Positions 46,456-59,272 are shown, numbered from the stretch's first letter. The stretch is 64,000 nucleotides of DNA from Tamarix chinensis (GCA_030549775.1 CM060173.1:34657110-34721109), one strand, 5' to 3'. The notes: a model not told the origin generated them from the letters alone. A program made the numbers and translations.

Positions 46456-48267
46456 TGTAAAAAATTTGTATGGTTGCAGCCGGCCCACAATTTAAACCCT
46501 CTTGTTGACAGTTGTAGTACTAATAAATAAATTTGTCGATCAATATTGGGAATTAAGAGGGCTACCCTCTACTTAACTAGCTCAAAAATAATAAAAATAA
46601 AAACTATAAATCACACAAAATAAATAAATAAATATAACACTAATGGAGGCTTTAAAATTAGAAAATAGTAAAAGTAATAAATAAAATAAAATAATAAAAA
46701 TAAAAATAATGGATAACTTCAAATATGATAAATATACTAGGGAAATCAAAATCCACCACTATATTAGATCAAAATATAATAATAATTTCAAAGTCAATAT
46801 TTAATCATGGAAAAGAGATTAACCAAGTTGTAGGCAATAAGTAGGTCTATAAACCTTATATTACTTCCCTAAAATAATCCATATGACAATTTGCCAGTAT
46901 TAATTCTATTAAATACTAGTAGTATAATAGTAACAAGTGGCCCCTATATTTAACTAGATTTAATGGATTAAGTATAATTGGAAGGATGTCAATCTAAGTA
47001 CTCAAACTAGTACAATAAGCATATCTAGCTGTATTTCTCTCCCTTGACCCACACATATCTAAACCTTCCACTAATTAGGTTAAAATTACAAAACTATTAG
47101 GTAAATTATTATCTAACCTAGTTACAATTTATACATATAAATTCTAGCATATTTATATGGCCACCTAGTAGGCAAATAATCCTACTTACTGTTACTATTA
47201 GAAAACCAAAATAAGACATGCACCATTAAATTATACTTGACAAAATTATATATATAAACGATAGTAATTAAAATAGAATCAAAGAACAATCTCATGAAAT
47301 AAAGAAAAATAAAAGCATATCTCAAACTATAATGTAGGGTTTTAGTCTATTCCCTAGTAATAAATAATCAGCCAGTCATAATGATAGAATTAATTACATA
47401 GAAATATATATAAAAATTATAAATAAAAAATAGAGAAATAAATAACAGAAATTAATAATGGATGAAAAATTAAAAATTTATTCATGTGAAAAAGCATTTA
47501 ATTTCATCTGAAATAAATTTTTCTGGCATCTCTATTCTCTTTTTTTCTCCCAGTTACCTTTATTTCTATGTTAGCAAATATATATATATATATATTCCTT
47601 CCTACCATCTATCTCTCATTTTCCTATGTTGACTACTGCACTTAAGATTTCTTTTCTTCTTTTCCTTCATTTCTTGTGCCACCCTACCTCTCTCATTTCT
47701 CTTCTACGTTTACCCTCTTGCACCATTTTTCTCTTTTTCTTTCATTTGGCATTGTGCTTTTTTTGCCTAGCCCCTCCTTCGTTCCTTATTTCAAGCCCAC
47801 CTCTCTTTGTTTTTATACTATAGCCACCAACTGCCTCCTATGTCAATGGCTTCTTTCTCTCTCTTTTTTTCGTTTGTTGTGGTTGCTTCTATACTACCTT
47901 TTCTTTGAAATTTTCTATGCCCTTTCTCCTTGCTTCCTAGTTCCTTTCTTTCCTACCATCTATGCAGCTTTTTATTCTTCCATGACGTGTGCCATTTTTC
48001 TTTCCAAGCTTTTGGGCCTTCGGTCCTTGGGTCGTTGATCCAAAGGCCTAATATTTTTTTTATACTTTACCTGCAAAATAAAATTAGAAAAATTAATAAA
48101 TACCATTATACTCTAAATTTATTTAATTTATGTCATTCTAGCTCAAATAATAAAATATATGATATTATTATTTCACAAAATCATAATTATTCACATATAT
48201 TACTTAAATAAGATATCAAAACCTAAGATTATAAGAGTATAAAATATGTCAAAATATGAACTCATCA
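46456..48267 (-). mobile_element. 5' LTR of the Athila-type element (~1.8 kb)
   Basis: On the minus strand it starts TGATGAGTTCATATTTTGAC at 48267 and ends with ACCATACAAATTTTTTACA at 46456, with TG...CA ends and the primer site next to it. The LTR is AT-rich, with a purine-rich part on this strand at 48030-47600. The open frames on the plus strand there are low-complexity shadows. Its partner 3' LTR is not present, since the coding part is truncated. Confidence 0.6.
47576..47595. repeat. (TA)n microsatellite
   Basis: About ten TA units inside the Athila LTR. Confidence 0.85.
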
Positions 48268-48640
48268 ATAACCAAGATCTTCTTACTTTTTGTAATATCT
48301 TTGCACAACAACCAATAAATTTAGACATCTTTCACCTCAATGAAGGTATAAGTACTTTTAACAAATTTTTCCTATTTTTCTTGGAAGTAAACTATTTTTC
48401 TCTCAAGTTAATTTACTTTCACATTGTGAGTAAGAGAACTAAACTCTTATAAAAAAAAAACACTCATCAATTTTTTTTCTCTAGCTCCAATTTGAGTAAA
48501 TTAACATGATATTCAAGTGTTACATTTTCATTCAAAATTAATTTGTGTTCATAATTAAGGTGAGAAACCAATTTTATCATGTTATCTTTTTATTTTTTCT
48601 ATTTTATCATGATCGCACAAATTATCATGCAAGACACGTA
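48268..48640 (-). pseudogene. SIRE-like copia gag, distal part (decayed)
   Basis: Minus-strand frames near 48455-48290 give VYFQEK and EKFVKSTYTF, and near 48600-48470 coiled-coil-like residues. These recall the coiled-coil region downstream of the zinc knuckle in SIRE-type gag proteins. The match is weak by itself. It is supported by the clear gag remnant on the same strand at 49.5-50.9 kb, separated only by an LTR-like insertion. Confidence 0.35.
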
Positions 48641-48642
48641 GT

Positions 48643-49333
48643 GATGAGTAACAGAATGGGTTGTTTCAAAAATACCGTATTTTATGTAATTTTATAAAGA
48701 TAGATGGAGGGTTAATTCTAAACTAAGGATATGTGTTAAGGATTATACAAAGTAATTCTTCAAACTAGCTTTGAAAGCATGACACAGATAACTCTCAATA
48801 GATCTCTAAGAAAGAAACACATAGTAAACTTCACTAAACAAGTCTATATAAGCCCACACATAAAAGGTATAAAGGATTTCTAAATTATCACTCGTACAGA
48901 CATAAATAAGGTAAACATAGAACGAAGAAACTCACACAAGGTATCAACAAGAGAAAACTTGACTTAATAACTCAATTCAACTATTCTCCTCAAATAATGA
49001 GTTTACATGGGATATTTATAGGATAATATTCACCTCCTCATGTAAGCTCCTCAATAATAAAATAAAATAAATCTAAATAATATAAAAACTAATGAAATCA
49101 CTATTCATATAAATAGTAACCCACTTAATCCTATGATAATAATAACTAAATCCTCACAAAATTTTAAGAAGATCAAATACATCATAAAATAAAAGACAAC
49201 CCCTATCTAACTTCTTAATAATTAAGGAAATAAATAAATTAATTAATATATTAACATAATTATAAAATAAATAAATAACAACATAATTAATAAATATGAA
49301 AAAATAATACTATCCATAATGCTAATTGTGACA
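48643..49333 (-). mobile_element. LTR-like block (~0.7 kb), minus strand, with TATA box
   Basis: Read on the minus strand it would start TGTCACAATTAGCATTATGG at 49333 and end near CTGTTACTCATCA at 48643. A TATA box (CCTATAAATATCC) lies near 49015-49027. It is followed by a leader (GAGGAGAATAGTTGAATTGAG, then TTGTTGATACCTTGTG) and no coding sequence. It separates two parts of a SIRE-like gag, so it is probably a solo LTR. Ends are tentative and no target duplication was found. Confidence 0.45.
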
Positions 49334-49549
49334 CTTTATCCATTCACGTATAAAAATTCAGCTTAATACACATATGGTATAATGGTCATAACTTTGTATA
49401 GAAAACTCGGATTTAAAATCTAAAAGAAGAATTGGACTCCTAATTTAATAAAATTTTAAATTATATCCATATTTTAGGGTAAATAATTATCTTCAAAATT
49501 TACCATTGCTTTCTTCTATTGTAGTTCATAAGTCAATCTTCAAAATCTT

Positions 49550-50880
49550 TGAATATTTCTACATCATATAGCAGTTCATCATATGTGTACAAGTAAGAAT
49601 ATTATGATACCTCTTCCTCATCTTCATCATCATTGAAGTTTGTGAAGGATGTAGAAGTAGGTTAATTATCTCCTAGTCCCATAAAATCAAAAGTTTGCAA
49701 CCTATTCTCCATCATCAAAAAGGTTCTCCTTTATTAGGAGCATGTATTCCCATACTATTATTATTTCCCTTACCCCTTGATATTTATATAAATATCTAAC
49801 TTTATAACTCTAATCAATCCTAACTGACATGCCCATTTTTTTCATAATGATGACACTTAAGTTTTTCATATTTAAAGGATTTCCTTAGCTTCTTTAAAGT
49901 GATATATGATTACCTTTTGTTTCTTCATCCTCTATCTCCTCTTGAGCTAAGAAGCCTCTTAAATTGCATGGTGATGAGAGCCAATTCCTTATCATCCATA
50001 GCTGACTCCTCTTCATCTTCATCATCATCATTTTATTCTTCTCCTTATGAAAGCCACTTCTTTGTCATCCATAACTATCTCCTCTTCACCTTCATCATCA
50101 TCATCATCATCTTCTTCTTCTTCTTCTTCTTCTTCTTCTTCTTTAATGATGATCTCCTTTTGCTTAAGGAAGTGGAGGCTTTCAAAACAAGTGGTTTATT
50201 TTTCTCCTTCTTTTCAACCACATTATCCATAGCATATGTATAGACTACAAGGTCCCTACAAAGCTCTCCGATTATCATCAATGTGAGATCCTTAGATTCT
50301 TCTATTGCCACCACTTTAGGCCTCTACTCCTTAGATGGAATTTATAAGAACTACCTCAATTACTCTTCTTCAATGATTGACTTTTCATCACTTTAGGTGA
50401 TTAACGATGGTGATAAAGTGATTGATGAGAATAATTATTGATTCTCCTTGTTTTTATTATGAATAACTCATACTCTCTAGTGTATCAATACATTCTTTAT
50501 TTTCTCACTTGGCTTGGTCCTTCATGCTTTACCACAAATTTATCCCACACTTCTTGGTGATTGTTTAAGGCTAAATTCAGTGGTAGTATTTTTCACTAAG
50601 TCTGCATTGGAGGATCATGACAACCTTGTCATTTAGAGTGAGTCTTATCTTTTCTATATCCATAAGTTCATCATAGTTTTTTTGTCAATCATTTGGTCCT
50701 CTACAACTTGAGTGATTCAATGTGGCCCTTAAGTTATGATGAATCACATGTCTAGTCTTGTGATGTAATGAAAATGATCATTTGACTCTTCGAATATATG
50801 AACTTTTCACCATTAAACAATGGTGGCTTGATGGTGGAGGTGCCCTCATTCATTCCGATTAAATAAAATTTATAAATTGA
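49550..50880 (-). pseudogene. SIRE/Maximus-type Ty1/copia gag (decayed)
   Basis: The minus strand from about 50855 reads MNEGTSTIKPPLFNGEKF, then EVWDKFVVKHEGPSQVRK, a REYELF segment, and AIEESKDLTLMIIGELC (50310-50260). Next is a long acidic tract encoded by TTC/CTT/ATC triplets (50160-50080) and a zinc-knuckle remnant KCHHYEKNGHVS near 49840. This is the order of SIRE-lineage gags. Frameshifts and stops are many, and no pol follows. The adjoining LTR lies to the right. Confidence 0.75.
50089..50143. repeat. (ATC)n(TTC)n trinucleotide tract
   Basis: About 18 triplets: six ATC then about a dozen TTC/CTT. It lies in the acidic-linker part of the SIRE-like gag on the minus strand. Confidence 0.9.
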
Positions 50881-50919
50881 TATTTTCACTTTGAATTGTT
50901 AGATCCACTGAAAAATGTC

Positions 50920-52560
50920 AAGATTTGATACCAATCGAAAGAACTCTAGAGGATTTATATAATGTTAGGGTAATGAATATTTACAGATAAAAATTTGACA
51001 CACAATTTATGGTGATTCAAGACAACCTAAATTAGGGTTTTCTACATCCTTTACCAAAATATTCTCCCTTTTGAATTTTAAAATTCTCTAGTATGTTTAT
51101 TAATGATCTTTTCACATTAGGTTTATGAGACTGCAAAATTAATAACTTCTATTGAAATATATTTATAACTTACCTAGTTATCTCCTGTAGATTCTATACA
51201 ATAATCTCCAAAATAATGTCAAGTACACACAAACTTAAAGCAATAAATTTTTGAAGAGATTTATGGTGATTAAAAAATTCCCTCATAATTACAAGATAAG
51301 AAAATGTGAATTTTTGCAAGGAGTAATAAAAATAAATAATTCCAAGTATGAAAGTGAATTACACTCTAGATTTTGATGTTTGAACTAAGAGCACAAATAA
51401 ATTCTCAAGAAAAATTCAAAAAGTTATAGTTAAGTGCTTAAGAATTGAGAGAGTTGAATGTAATAAATGTTTCACAATTAATGAGCTTAAAAATTTTATG
51501 GAAATATTTTTTTAAACTCTCTTTTATATGTTTTGTAAGGTCCACAGTCATTAGTCGGCATTTCGAGATTGATAGACCAATCTAATGAGTTGAAAATTAT
51601 ATTTTCTACATAACAAGACAACTAGTTTTTAAAGACCAATTGGCTAGTTTCCTTTTTCCCACACTAAAAAAGATTACTATTATAAAATATATATATATAT
51701 AGCCATTATAGGGAATCAATTGATTGGTTTAAAAAAACCTAGCTAGTTAAGGATTAATTAACCATTAAGAGCACAAGTTAAAGCCAAACTAATTTTAGAT
51801 ATAATAACTAGTCGACTTATTTTGACTAATGGATTGGTTAAGCTATATAATAGTTGTTAGGTTCAAGGTTGAGGCTAAGAAATTTTCATAGCATGTAGTT
51901 AGAAAGTTATAAAAATACCAATTAACTACTTAAGGAAATAAATTGATTAAGCTCAAATTAGAAGCAAGCATAACATTTAAGTCATTTACCAAATGAATGA
52001 CTACCTAAAATTAGTTGATTGGTGAGGCAAATGGATTGGTATGCCAAAGAACTAGTTTACTAGTTCTCCCAGAACCAATTATTATTATTTTAGTATCTCA
52101 AAACTAGCTGACTACACTCATAGAAAACCAATGCCAAGTCCAACACTTAAAAATTTATTTTCCTATTTGAATCAACTTTAAAACCTTTTAAGATTGAAAT
52201 ATTTATGAATTTTTAAAAGCATATTTTTTAGAGAATTTTATAAGTTCTCATGGATCAAAAAGTCACACAACCTAACCTAAAATACCTAGGAAAATCTACC
52301 ATATGATCATGTTTTGAAAGTCTTAGAAGTGAGAGTATATCTTTGGTGCTTGAAACTTGATTGCCCTTTTAAATCTTAAGCACTTAGAGGAATTGATTGA
52401 GTGTATTGATCATAATTTGAAAGCTCATAATACTTGCAAGCTTAATCAAACATTGCTAAACCCATAACTGAGTTTGTTAACATCAAACTAAGGATTAATG
52501 ACTTTTATGTCAACATAAAGTAATATACTAATGTAATTAATATCAAAGGTGGCTTTCTAG
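50920..52560 (-). mobile_element. SIRE-like copia 5' LTR region with primer-site remnant
   Basis: Just upstream of the gag on the minus strand, TTGGTATCAAATCTTGACA (near 50920-50940) resembles the TGGTATCAGAGC primer-binding site of copia elements. To its right lies coding-free sequence with the CTAGTT/CAATTGGCTAG motif cluster at 51560-52130, in the part expected for U3. The left boundary is near 50940; the right one is not resolved. Confidence 0.5.
51560..52130 (-). repeat. Dispersed CTAGTT / ACCAATTGGCTAG repeat cluster
   Basis: Motifs such as ACAACTAGTTTTTAAAGACC, CCAATTGGCTAGTTTCC, AACTAGTCGACTTATTTTGA and CAATTGATTGGTTTAAA recur irregularly. They match the words of the 7.2-8.2 kb minisatellite. 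Confidence 0.6.
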
Positions 52561-53456
52561 TGATACTTACTTTTAATTCCATAGTGGTGCACCAAGAAGG
52601 AGACCAAGGTTAGTAATTTTTTAGGAAACCTTTAGGAACTCATAATATAAGTCTAAGCTATGGAAATCATAGGTTATCATTAGTTTTATTAAAGAATTGA
52701 TGAATTATTCTCAAGACTTAGGGTTACTAATGATGGAGATAAAGTCAGATGCTATCCATGAATCTCCACCATTGATAGATAAAAGTATTTTGACATTAAT
52801 ATTTCTTTGTTGTATGATTTTAGTGAACTATGAGAATGAGAATGAGTTGAGATTTTATGAAGAAATGATGTGTTGGTAAGTGGTTGTATTGAGCTTTGCA
52901 AATGAATAGAAAATATGAGTGAAGAGAGATAAATATATGTTTGTTAATGGAACCCACTACCTTGAAACAAATGAGCATCTTTGAGTAGTTGTAGTAGTAG
53001 TAGTACTTGACCCAAATGAATAAATAGGTTAGTGGAAGAGGATAGGTAAGATCATGAGGAGGAAGAGAAAAGGAGTATTGAAGGTCATAATATTAAGTAG
53101 AATGAAGGGTGGTGTCTTATAGGGTTGCTATATAAGCTTGTATAGGCATTAAAAGTTCTAAATGGAAGTTAAATGGTGCATACTCAAAAATTGTTGTTGT
53201 TAACTAATAAGTGGTTCCTACTTCATATGTTAACACTTGCAAGAGGTAAGCTTAACTTTACAGCCACTCTACAATAAGCAAATGCATTAGTGACTAGTTT
53301 AGTAACCAAATCATTTTTTTTGTTTCTTTTTATATACTATTAATGACCATAATAAAAAATTATCCCTATTGATATAACTACGGTGACCAATGTAATTTTT
53401 ATTCATCTATTATTATATTATTCAGTGGCTAAAGACTTCTAAGACTTATATATATA
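52561..53456. other. Unassigned intergenic DNA
   Basis: No gene or element end is recognised. The open frame at 52697-52879 has no domain. A (TAG)n run of four units lies near 52991-53002. Confidence 0.4.
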
Positions 53457-53645
53457 TGTAACGCCCCAAATTTACTACTTAAAATTTTTATTTTGCAGAA
53501 GCGTTAATTATAAACATAAGGGATGATAATATTGCTACACTTAGCCTAAGTTCGGTTCCCTCACTTTTCTTATGCCAAGTGTTAAGGTTCAAAACAAGTT
53601 AGATCTAAAATAAAGTAGAGGAAATAGGAGATAATAATCCTAGTT

Positions 53646-53651
<6 letters not shown>

Positions 53652-53690
<39 letters not shown>
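53652..53690. repeat. (AT)n microsatellite
   Basis: About 20 TA units. Confidence 0.92.
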
Positions 53691-53693
<3 letters not shown>

Positions 53694-54169
53694 TCCGTAC
53701 ACAACAATAGTCAAAATACAATGAGGACATAAGATTCCAAAAAAAATATGAACTTAACCAAACCAAGCACCTGAAGGTACAACACCAAAGGCTTATTCGA
53801 GAATGAAAAATCTTTCCAAGGACTCCACTTATCCTTTCCACCCTTATACACTTAGTGCCACTCCATGGCTTTCACGTGGACATTTGAAAATATAGTATCA
53901 ATATGACTTCCTCGTATTGAGTAAATCACAATACATCACAAAAGGTAGCATACTCACATTGCACATAATCATATAATAATCGGAAACATGTTCAAGTACA
54001 AAGCACATGACATAACAACATATGATAATCAGGGCATAATATATACACAGTATCAAAATCTCATGCTTAGCAACCAATCATACTTAACAAATTCACGCGA
54101 TCTCAAAGTACACAATAGCTGTATCAAAATCCATGACCACAACTAACTAATCATCTAAATTCCAAATAC

Positions 54170-54580
54170 CAAAGATAGGGAGCTAATGCAACTATCAAAT
54201 CAACAATTCCAAATTGATTCTAAGGCCAAAGGTAGAGCACTAAGGAACTACCAAATAAATAAATAAAAAACAAATCAATTTTAATAACCATTGGTGGGGG
54301 CTGAGACAACTACTAAACCAATCCATCAAACAAAGTTGCACACAAAGGCAACTACTAACCCACAACCACAACAAACCTTTTTAAATTCTTACACAACACC
54401 TACTTCAATTTTAATTACTCAAAGGGGATACAATAGTAATCCTGAGACATATAATTACACTGGTCTTACCGATGCACAAGGCATTACGGTATCCTCCCAA
54501 CCATCAAACTTAGAGGTATAATAGTACTTTAATCATATTGTTACACAAGGCAGCACAATATCTTCTAAACCTAAGACACT
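54170..54580 (-). repeat. Short imperfect repeats in the LTR-like block
   Basis: Pairs such as GATAGGGAGCTAATGCAACT / GGTAGAGCACTAAGGAACTA and GATGCACAAGGCATTACGGT / TGTTACACAAGGCAGCACAA recur about 60-90 bp apart. They keep open a frame at 54291-54521 that has no other sign of coding. Confidence 0.45.
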
Positions 54581-57500
54581 TAATCCTTATATATCGATAA
54601 CCCCTATAGATTCTGTAGGTAACCTATAGAGTAGATCAGGGCCTTATTAGGGCACAACAAGACACCAACGAACCAAAACAAACTAATGTCCTACCTCGTC
54701 TCTAGGGTAAATAATCCTAGAGAGCAACTATTCCCAAATTTGATGTCTTCTACTTTAAGTATTAATATTTTATGAGGTGATCACAGATATCACATATTGC
54801 ATAATAATTTTCATTTTCATACTTAACCATTTTCCCTTTATTTTCAATTATTCAAGTTAACCTAAAGGTCAATTGTTTGAGTGAAGGTCCAAGTAGTCAG
54901 TAAGGTTAACTTATTAATACACGAATGCCATCCTATGTCCAATTATTCATATTAGGTGTATTATGTTAAAAATAACTAAAATTCCCTTGAAACCCAAATT
55001 ACACCATTATTATCTAATTTTGTACCAACTATTTTTATTATGAGCATTTGTCATGAAAAGGTTAAAAGATAATAATTTATAGTACTTTAGAACATAAATA
55101 TTTTTTTTTTAAACTTAGCGATCAACTATATTTTCCATTATGTTGGCATTTAGCAACTTAAGTGTAAAAACCATAAATATGTATTTCTAACATATCATAT
55201 ATTCCATGCAACACATACATGCATACATATTTTTTGGCATGATATAGCATTTAACATGACATTTATCTTCATGGTGTACATAAGGGAGCAATTCTATCCT
55301 AAAACATGCAAATAGTAATTATTAGGTTTTAACCCTAATTATGCATGCATATTTTCATGCTATCTATAGCAACTCTAGCTATAATGATAATCATGGAACA
55401 CTTAACATAGCATAAATATAATATTTTTTCAAGGTTAAAACTCTAGCAAAACCCTAGACATGTATATGCTATAGTTTTTCAATTCATACATGCATTTCAC
55501 AACATTACATAAGATAAAACCTTAGCATGATTCTAGACATAAATAACCTATTATGTTCACATATAAATTCTACCATCTTATGAGTGATTGGATTTACCTA
55601 AATTCAAGCTACAAAAAAGCACAAAAGATCATCTTTTCTACGATATCTCAAAGGTTACCTAAGCAATCAACACCCCACAATACATATATTAACATCTAAT
55701 AAAATATAAATATAATCAAACTTAACTAAAACCAACTTGGGAAAAGGGCTATAAATTAACTAGGTAAAGGAAAAAATGACACAAGTCACGTAGAAGGAGG
55801 CTAGGTGAAGAAGTGGTATGAATTGAGCATGATCTTGTGGGGAAAAGATCGAAGGCACAATATTACATTCAACAAATGCATAGGTTGAAGAAAACGAGCA
55901 CACATGAGTTTTGCGTGGGGCAAACAGGCATGCGAGGAGAAAATGAGAAGAGAAATGCATAGGCTATGTAAGGGTCATACGAGTGCCATGTGAAAGAGGC
56001 ACATCTAGGGAGTGTGAGGGGCGCATGGACGTGTATTTCAACAAAAATTGAATTAGATCATGATAGGGAGAGGGAAAAAGAAATGATATATGGTGGCAAT
56101 AGTTAAGCGATGATGCGAGAGGATGATGGGGTGGTAGTGGTTGGTTTTCTAGGGAAAATATGGTGTTTGGTGGTTGTTGGTGGTGAGGTGAGGTGGTGAT
56201 GGTGTTGGTTTGACGAGAACCAGAAGTAAAGGAAAAGGAGCAGAAGATTAAGGGAGAAGATGATAGACTAGGGACTTGGCTTCGTGGGATTGAAGACACA
56301 AAATAATGAGCGATGAGGGAAGCTTATATGGACGATGGCGTATGACATAACCAGTAAGGAAACACGTGGTAGAGGCAACATGTAGGCGGTGATAGTATGA
56401 AGGAGAAAAATGTGTGACCGGAGGAGGAGCTGGGATATACAGGAAAGAGAAATACGGCAAGAAGGATAGATAAAGAAAACTAAATTAGAAAAAAAATACA
56501 TCTGGCTAAAAGAATTTTGGTTCATCGATAAAACAATATGGATCAGGATTCTAACTATGATTAAAAAGAATAACTTACATTTTAACCTAATTAAATTTAT
56601 ATATAAAATACACCATACTAAGGCACATAAAAATAATATATTTAATACAAAGCATCTTAAAATAATTATACATAATTTTTAGTTTATAATTAGAATCTCT
56701 ATAGACAGTATATATATTATAATTAAAAAATTAAAAGGAAAAAAATACAAAAGAGAAGCCGTGAAGGCTGCAGCAAGTTGTGTTACTCTTGGGCTTGGTC
56801 GCTGAAATACCCCAAAATTCTAATTATCAAAATTATGGCCAAATAAGGATTTATTAGGAAAATTAATTATATAAATTATTTATTAAAATTAAGAGATTTA
56901 ATTAAGGTAAGTTAGGAGGAAAATAATAAAGAATTTAATTGGGAAAAAATTAGGGTATTTTTCTAATTACATAGAAGTTAAGGAAATTTATCTAAAATAA
57001 CCTAAATTAAGCTAAAAAGGAATTAATTATTATTTTCTAAATATTTTTATTCTAAATAACCCAAAAATATTCTAAATAATTTATGCAAAATCCAAAACCA
57101 AAAAAAAACCCCCCCTTTTCCCTTTTTCTTCCTTTTCCTTTTCTTCCTTTTCTTTTTCCTTCCTTCTTACCCGCCGGTTGGGCCTCGCCCGGCCCAACTT
57201 TCCCTTTTCCCTCCCTTCTCCTTCCCCCGCGGCCCATCACGTCCAGCCCGCATCGCAAGTCTCGACGCAGTGTTTTGACTCTAAAATCGTTGAAACGCCG
57301 CGTCGCACTAAGTAACAAATAACCGTTGCAAACCGACGAGACGACGTAGCGTTTTGCCCAAATATCCACTGAAACTCCGCGTTTCACTAAGCAATAAGTA
57401 ACCATTTCCAACCAGCCGTTTCTCTCCCTCCTTTCTTTTTCCCTGGACCGCCGGTCCACCCCCTTTCCCTTTTCTTCTTCCTCCTGCGTGACCGTACCCC

Positions 57501-57763
57501 CGACCTGCAACCGCTACACCTGCCGGCAGCCGCCTGCAACGGCCGGCCACTCTGCCCTTCCCTCTCCCGTCTTTTTCTTACACCAATTCGACCCCAACCG
57601 GCCTTTTTCCCCTCTCCCGAGCGACCTGACCCTTTCCCTTTTCCTCTTCCCTCGACCTTACCTCCCTGCCATGGTAGCACTGCCTCGACTGCCACCACCG
57701 GCCGGCCTGCCTGGCACCTGCCCACCCTTTTCTCCTTCCCCTTGTCATTTCCCACCTCAATCG

Positions 57764-57775
57764 CCCTATAAATAC
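57764..57775 (+). promoter_or_regulatory. TATA box of the LTR-like block
   Basis: CCTATAAATACC fits the plant TATA consensus and sits about 60 bp before the GAAACCCTCC leader motif. Confidence 0.55.
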
Positions 57776-58227
57776 CTAACGAGCATCCTTAATCTGGGTT
57801 TTGATTTGGAAACCTAGAAACCCTCCATTCTTGCCGCCGCCCCATTAGACGAGTCGTCCACCGCCGCCGCCTATCGCCGACGGCCAAAACACCCCTATAA
57901 CTGCTCCTTGCACCACCATCTACCTAACCAAACCCTCCTTGACCCTTGATTTCCCCTACACGAGCCACCCGGCCGCGCAAAGTTGCCCTCCCCAAACGAC
58001 CAACTTCAGCCCCTGCCACCTTCGCACCGCCACCGTCGTCAATTCCGCCGCCACCAGCGCCATCTCTAACCTCCAAAATAACCAGGGGAGCCTCCTCTAC
58101 CTCCCCACACCTCCCTTTTCTTCCTCCTCCCTTCCTTATCCTCCTCCCTCCTTTCTTCCCGTTCTACCACCTCAAACCTCCACAACCACCGCCGCCGCCG
58201 CCTCCACCGTACGCCGCCGCCAGTGCC

Positions 58228-58230
58228 ACC
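58228..58230. repeat. CACTA target-site duplication, left copy (ACC)
   Basis: ACC directly precedes the element; the same three bases follow its other end at 63852-63854. CACTA elements make 3-bp duplications. Confidence 0.75.
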
Positions 58231-58250
58231 TACTACTACGAAAACGGGTT

Positions 58251-58632
58251 ATAATAACGGGACATTAATAAAGGTAGTTCGAAAACCGTTGTCAAACGCG
58301 TGGAAATTAATCGGTGGGAAGTTTTGATAACGGTTCTATTTAAAAACCGTTATTAAAAGGGCAACGTTAAAATTTGGACGGATGTTTTAATAACGGTTTC
58401 AGGTAAACTGTTATTAAAAGTATATTTAATAACGGTTTATATTAGAACCGTTGTCAAAAGTCAGAATATTTTAATAACGGTAAATATTAGAACCGTTGTC
58501 AAAAGTCAGAATCTTTTAATAACGGTTCTTCCAGAAACCGTTATTAAAAGATGTTTTGATAACGGTTCCTTAGAGAACTGTTATTAAATCATTTTTTTAA
58601 TAACGGTTCTCTCAGGAACCGTTATTAAAACC
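58251..58632. repeat. Left subterminal array of AATAACGGTT hairpins
   Basis: About eight inverted pairs of the form TTTTAATAACGGTT - short loop - AACCGTTATTAAAA, with some AACCGTTGTCAAAA variants. Each pair can form a hairpin of about 14 bp. These arrays are the presumed binding sites of the element's own DNA-binding protein. AACCGTT is also a core word for plant MYB proteins. Confidence 0.9.
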
Positions 58633-59164
58633 CCAAAATCAAACTTATATTTCGTTCAGTTCTATTTCGTGCCAAAATTTTCAGACTCTCTGCACCTTCG
58701 TTCTCTTGCTCTCCTTCTCCTTGCAAACCCTCGCACGACCACACCGGCCGGCTCCTCTCAAGTAAAGGAAACCCTCGCACCGCCAACTCTCCACCACGCC
58801 TCCGCCATTGCCGGCTCTGCATGTGCGTGCTGTCATTGTTCCGAAGCTAGCTAGCACTTGCACCATCCTCTGTCGTGTTTGAAGCCCCTTGCCTCTCTCA
58901 ACATTCTCACCGTCGTGTTTGTAGCTAGCTCACTTTATGTATGTGTTTGTTCTTCTTCTCGTAACATTTTATCTACTTATATATGTATATATATATAAAT
59001 GCATGCATGTTGGTACAGGGTTTCGTTTGTTTGTTATTAAAAGATTGTGGTTTGTCGTTCGAAAATGGGTTGTTTAATGTTTTGGCTGAAAATTTTGCTG
59101 TTTTTTGTTGAATTTGTTGCGTTATTGTTATATATTAACAAATGCATGTGTTGGCCGAGACCTT

Positions 59165-59167
<3 letters not shown>

Positions 59168-59225
<58 letters not shown>
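59168..59225. repeat. (AT)n microsatellite
   Basis: Nearly 30 AT units, the longest in the window. Confidence 0.95.
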
Positions 59226-59228
<3 letters not shown>

Positions 59229-59272
59229 GAATGTGAGTGTAGAATTATATACATTTTCACTCATAAAAACTA

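Larger units (their letters stand above)
53457..56802 (-). mobile_element. LTR-like block, reversed, end at TGTAACGCCCC
   Basis: TGTAACGCCCCAAATTTACT at 53457 followed by ACTTAAAATTTTTATTTTGC pairs with the reverse complement of the end at 41898, so the two blocks are related and opposite in orientation. On the minus strand a C-rich, leader-like part lies at 56500-55760. The open frames there (for example 56525-56268) are low-complexity. No gag or pol is seen. An (AT)n tract is at 53652-53690. It is probably a solo LTR. Confidence 0.45.
56803..58230 (+). mobile_element. LTR-like block starting TGAAATACCCC, host of the CACTA insertion
   Basis: The start TGAAATACCCCAAAATTCTA is followed by 250 bp of very AT-rich DNA and then, from 57100, a sharply GC-rich and pyrimidine-rich part with a TATA box (CCTATAAATACC near 57764-57775). 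A leader (GGAAACCTAGAAACCCTCC) and CCGCCGCC tracts follow. This order is typical of plant Ty3/gypsy LTRs of the Tekay/Del type. The many open frames on both strands at 57050-58270 come from the lack of AT, not from a gene. The sequence resumes at 63855 after the CACTA element. Confidence 0.5.

Noticed and set aside
47626..48211. Hydrophobic plus-strand open frames as membrane proteins
   Set aside because: They are translations of a CT/T-rich part of the Athila LTR, and phenylalanine/leucine/serine runs are expected from that composition.
55964..56525. Proline- and serine-rich minus-strand open frames
   Set aside because: Low-complexity leader sequence of an LTR-like block. Overlapping frames are all equally open.
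57052..58268. Many overlapping open frames on both strands in the GC-rich, proline/serine/glycine-rich stretch
   Set aside because: They arise because stop codons are rare in GC-rich, pyrimidine-rich DNA. No domain, codon bias or splice pattern supports them, and the context is an LTR leader.
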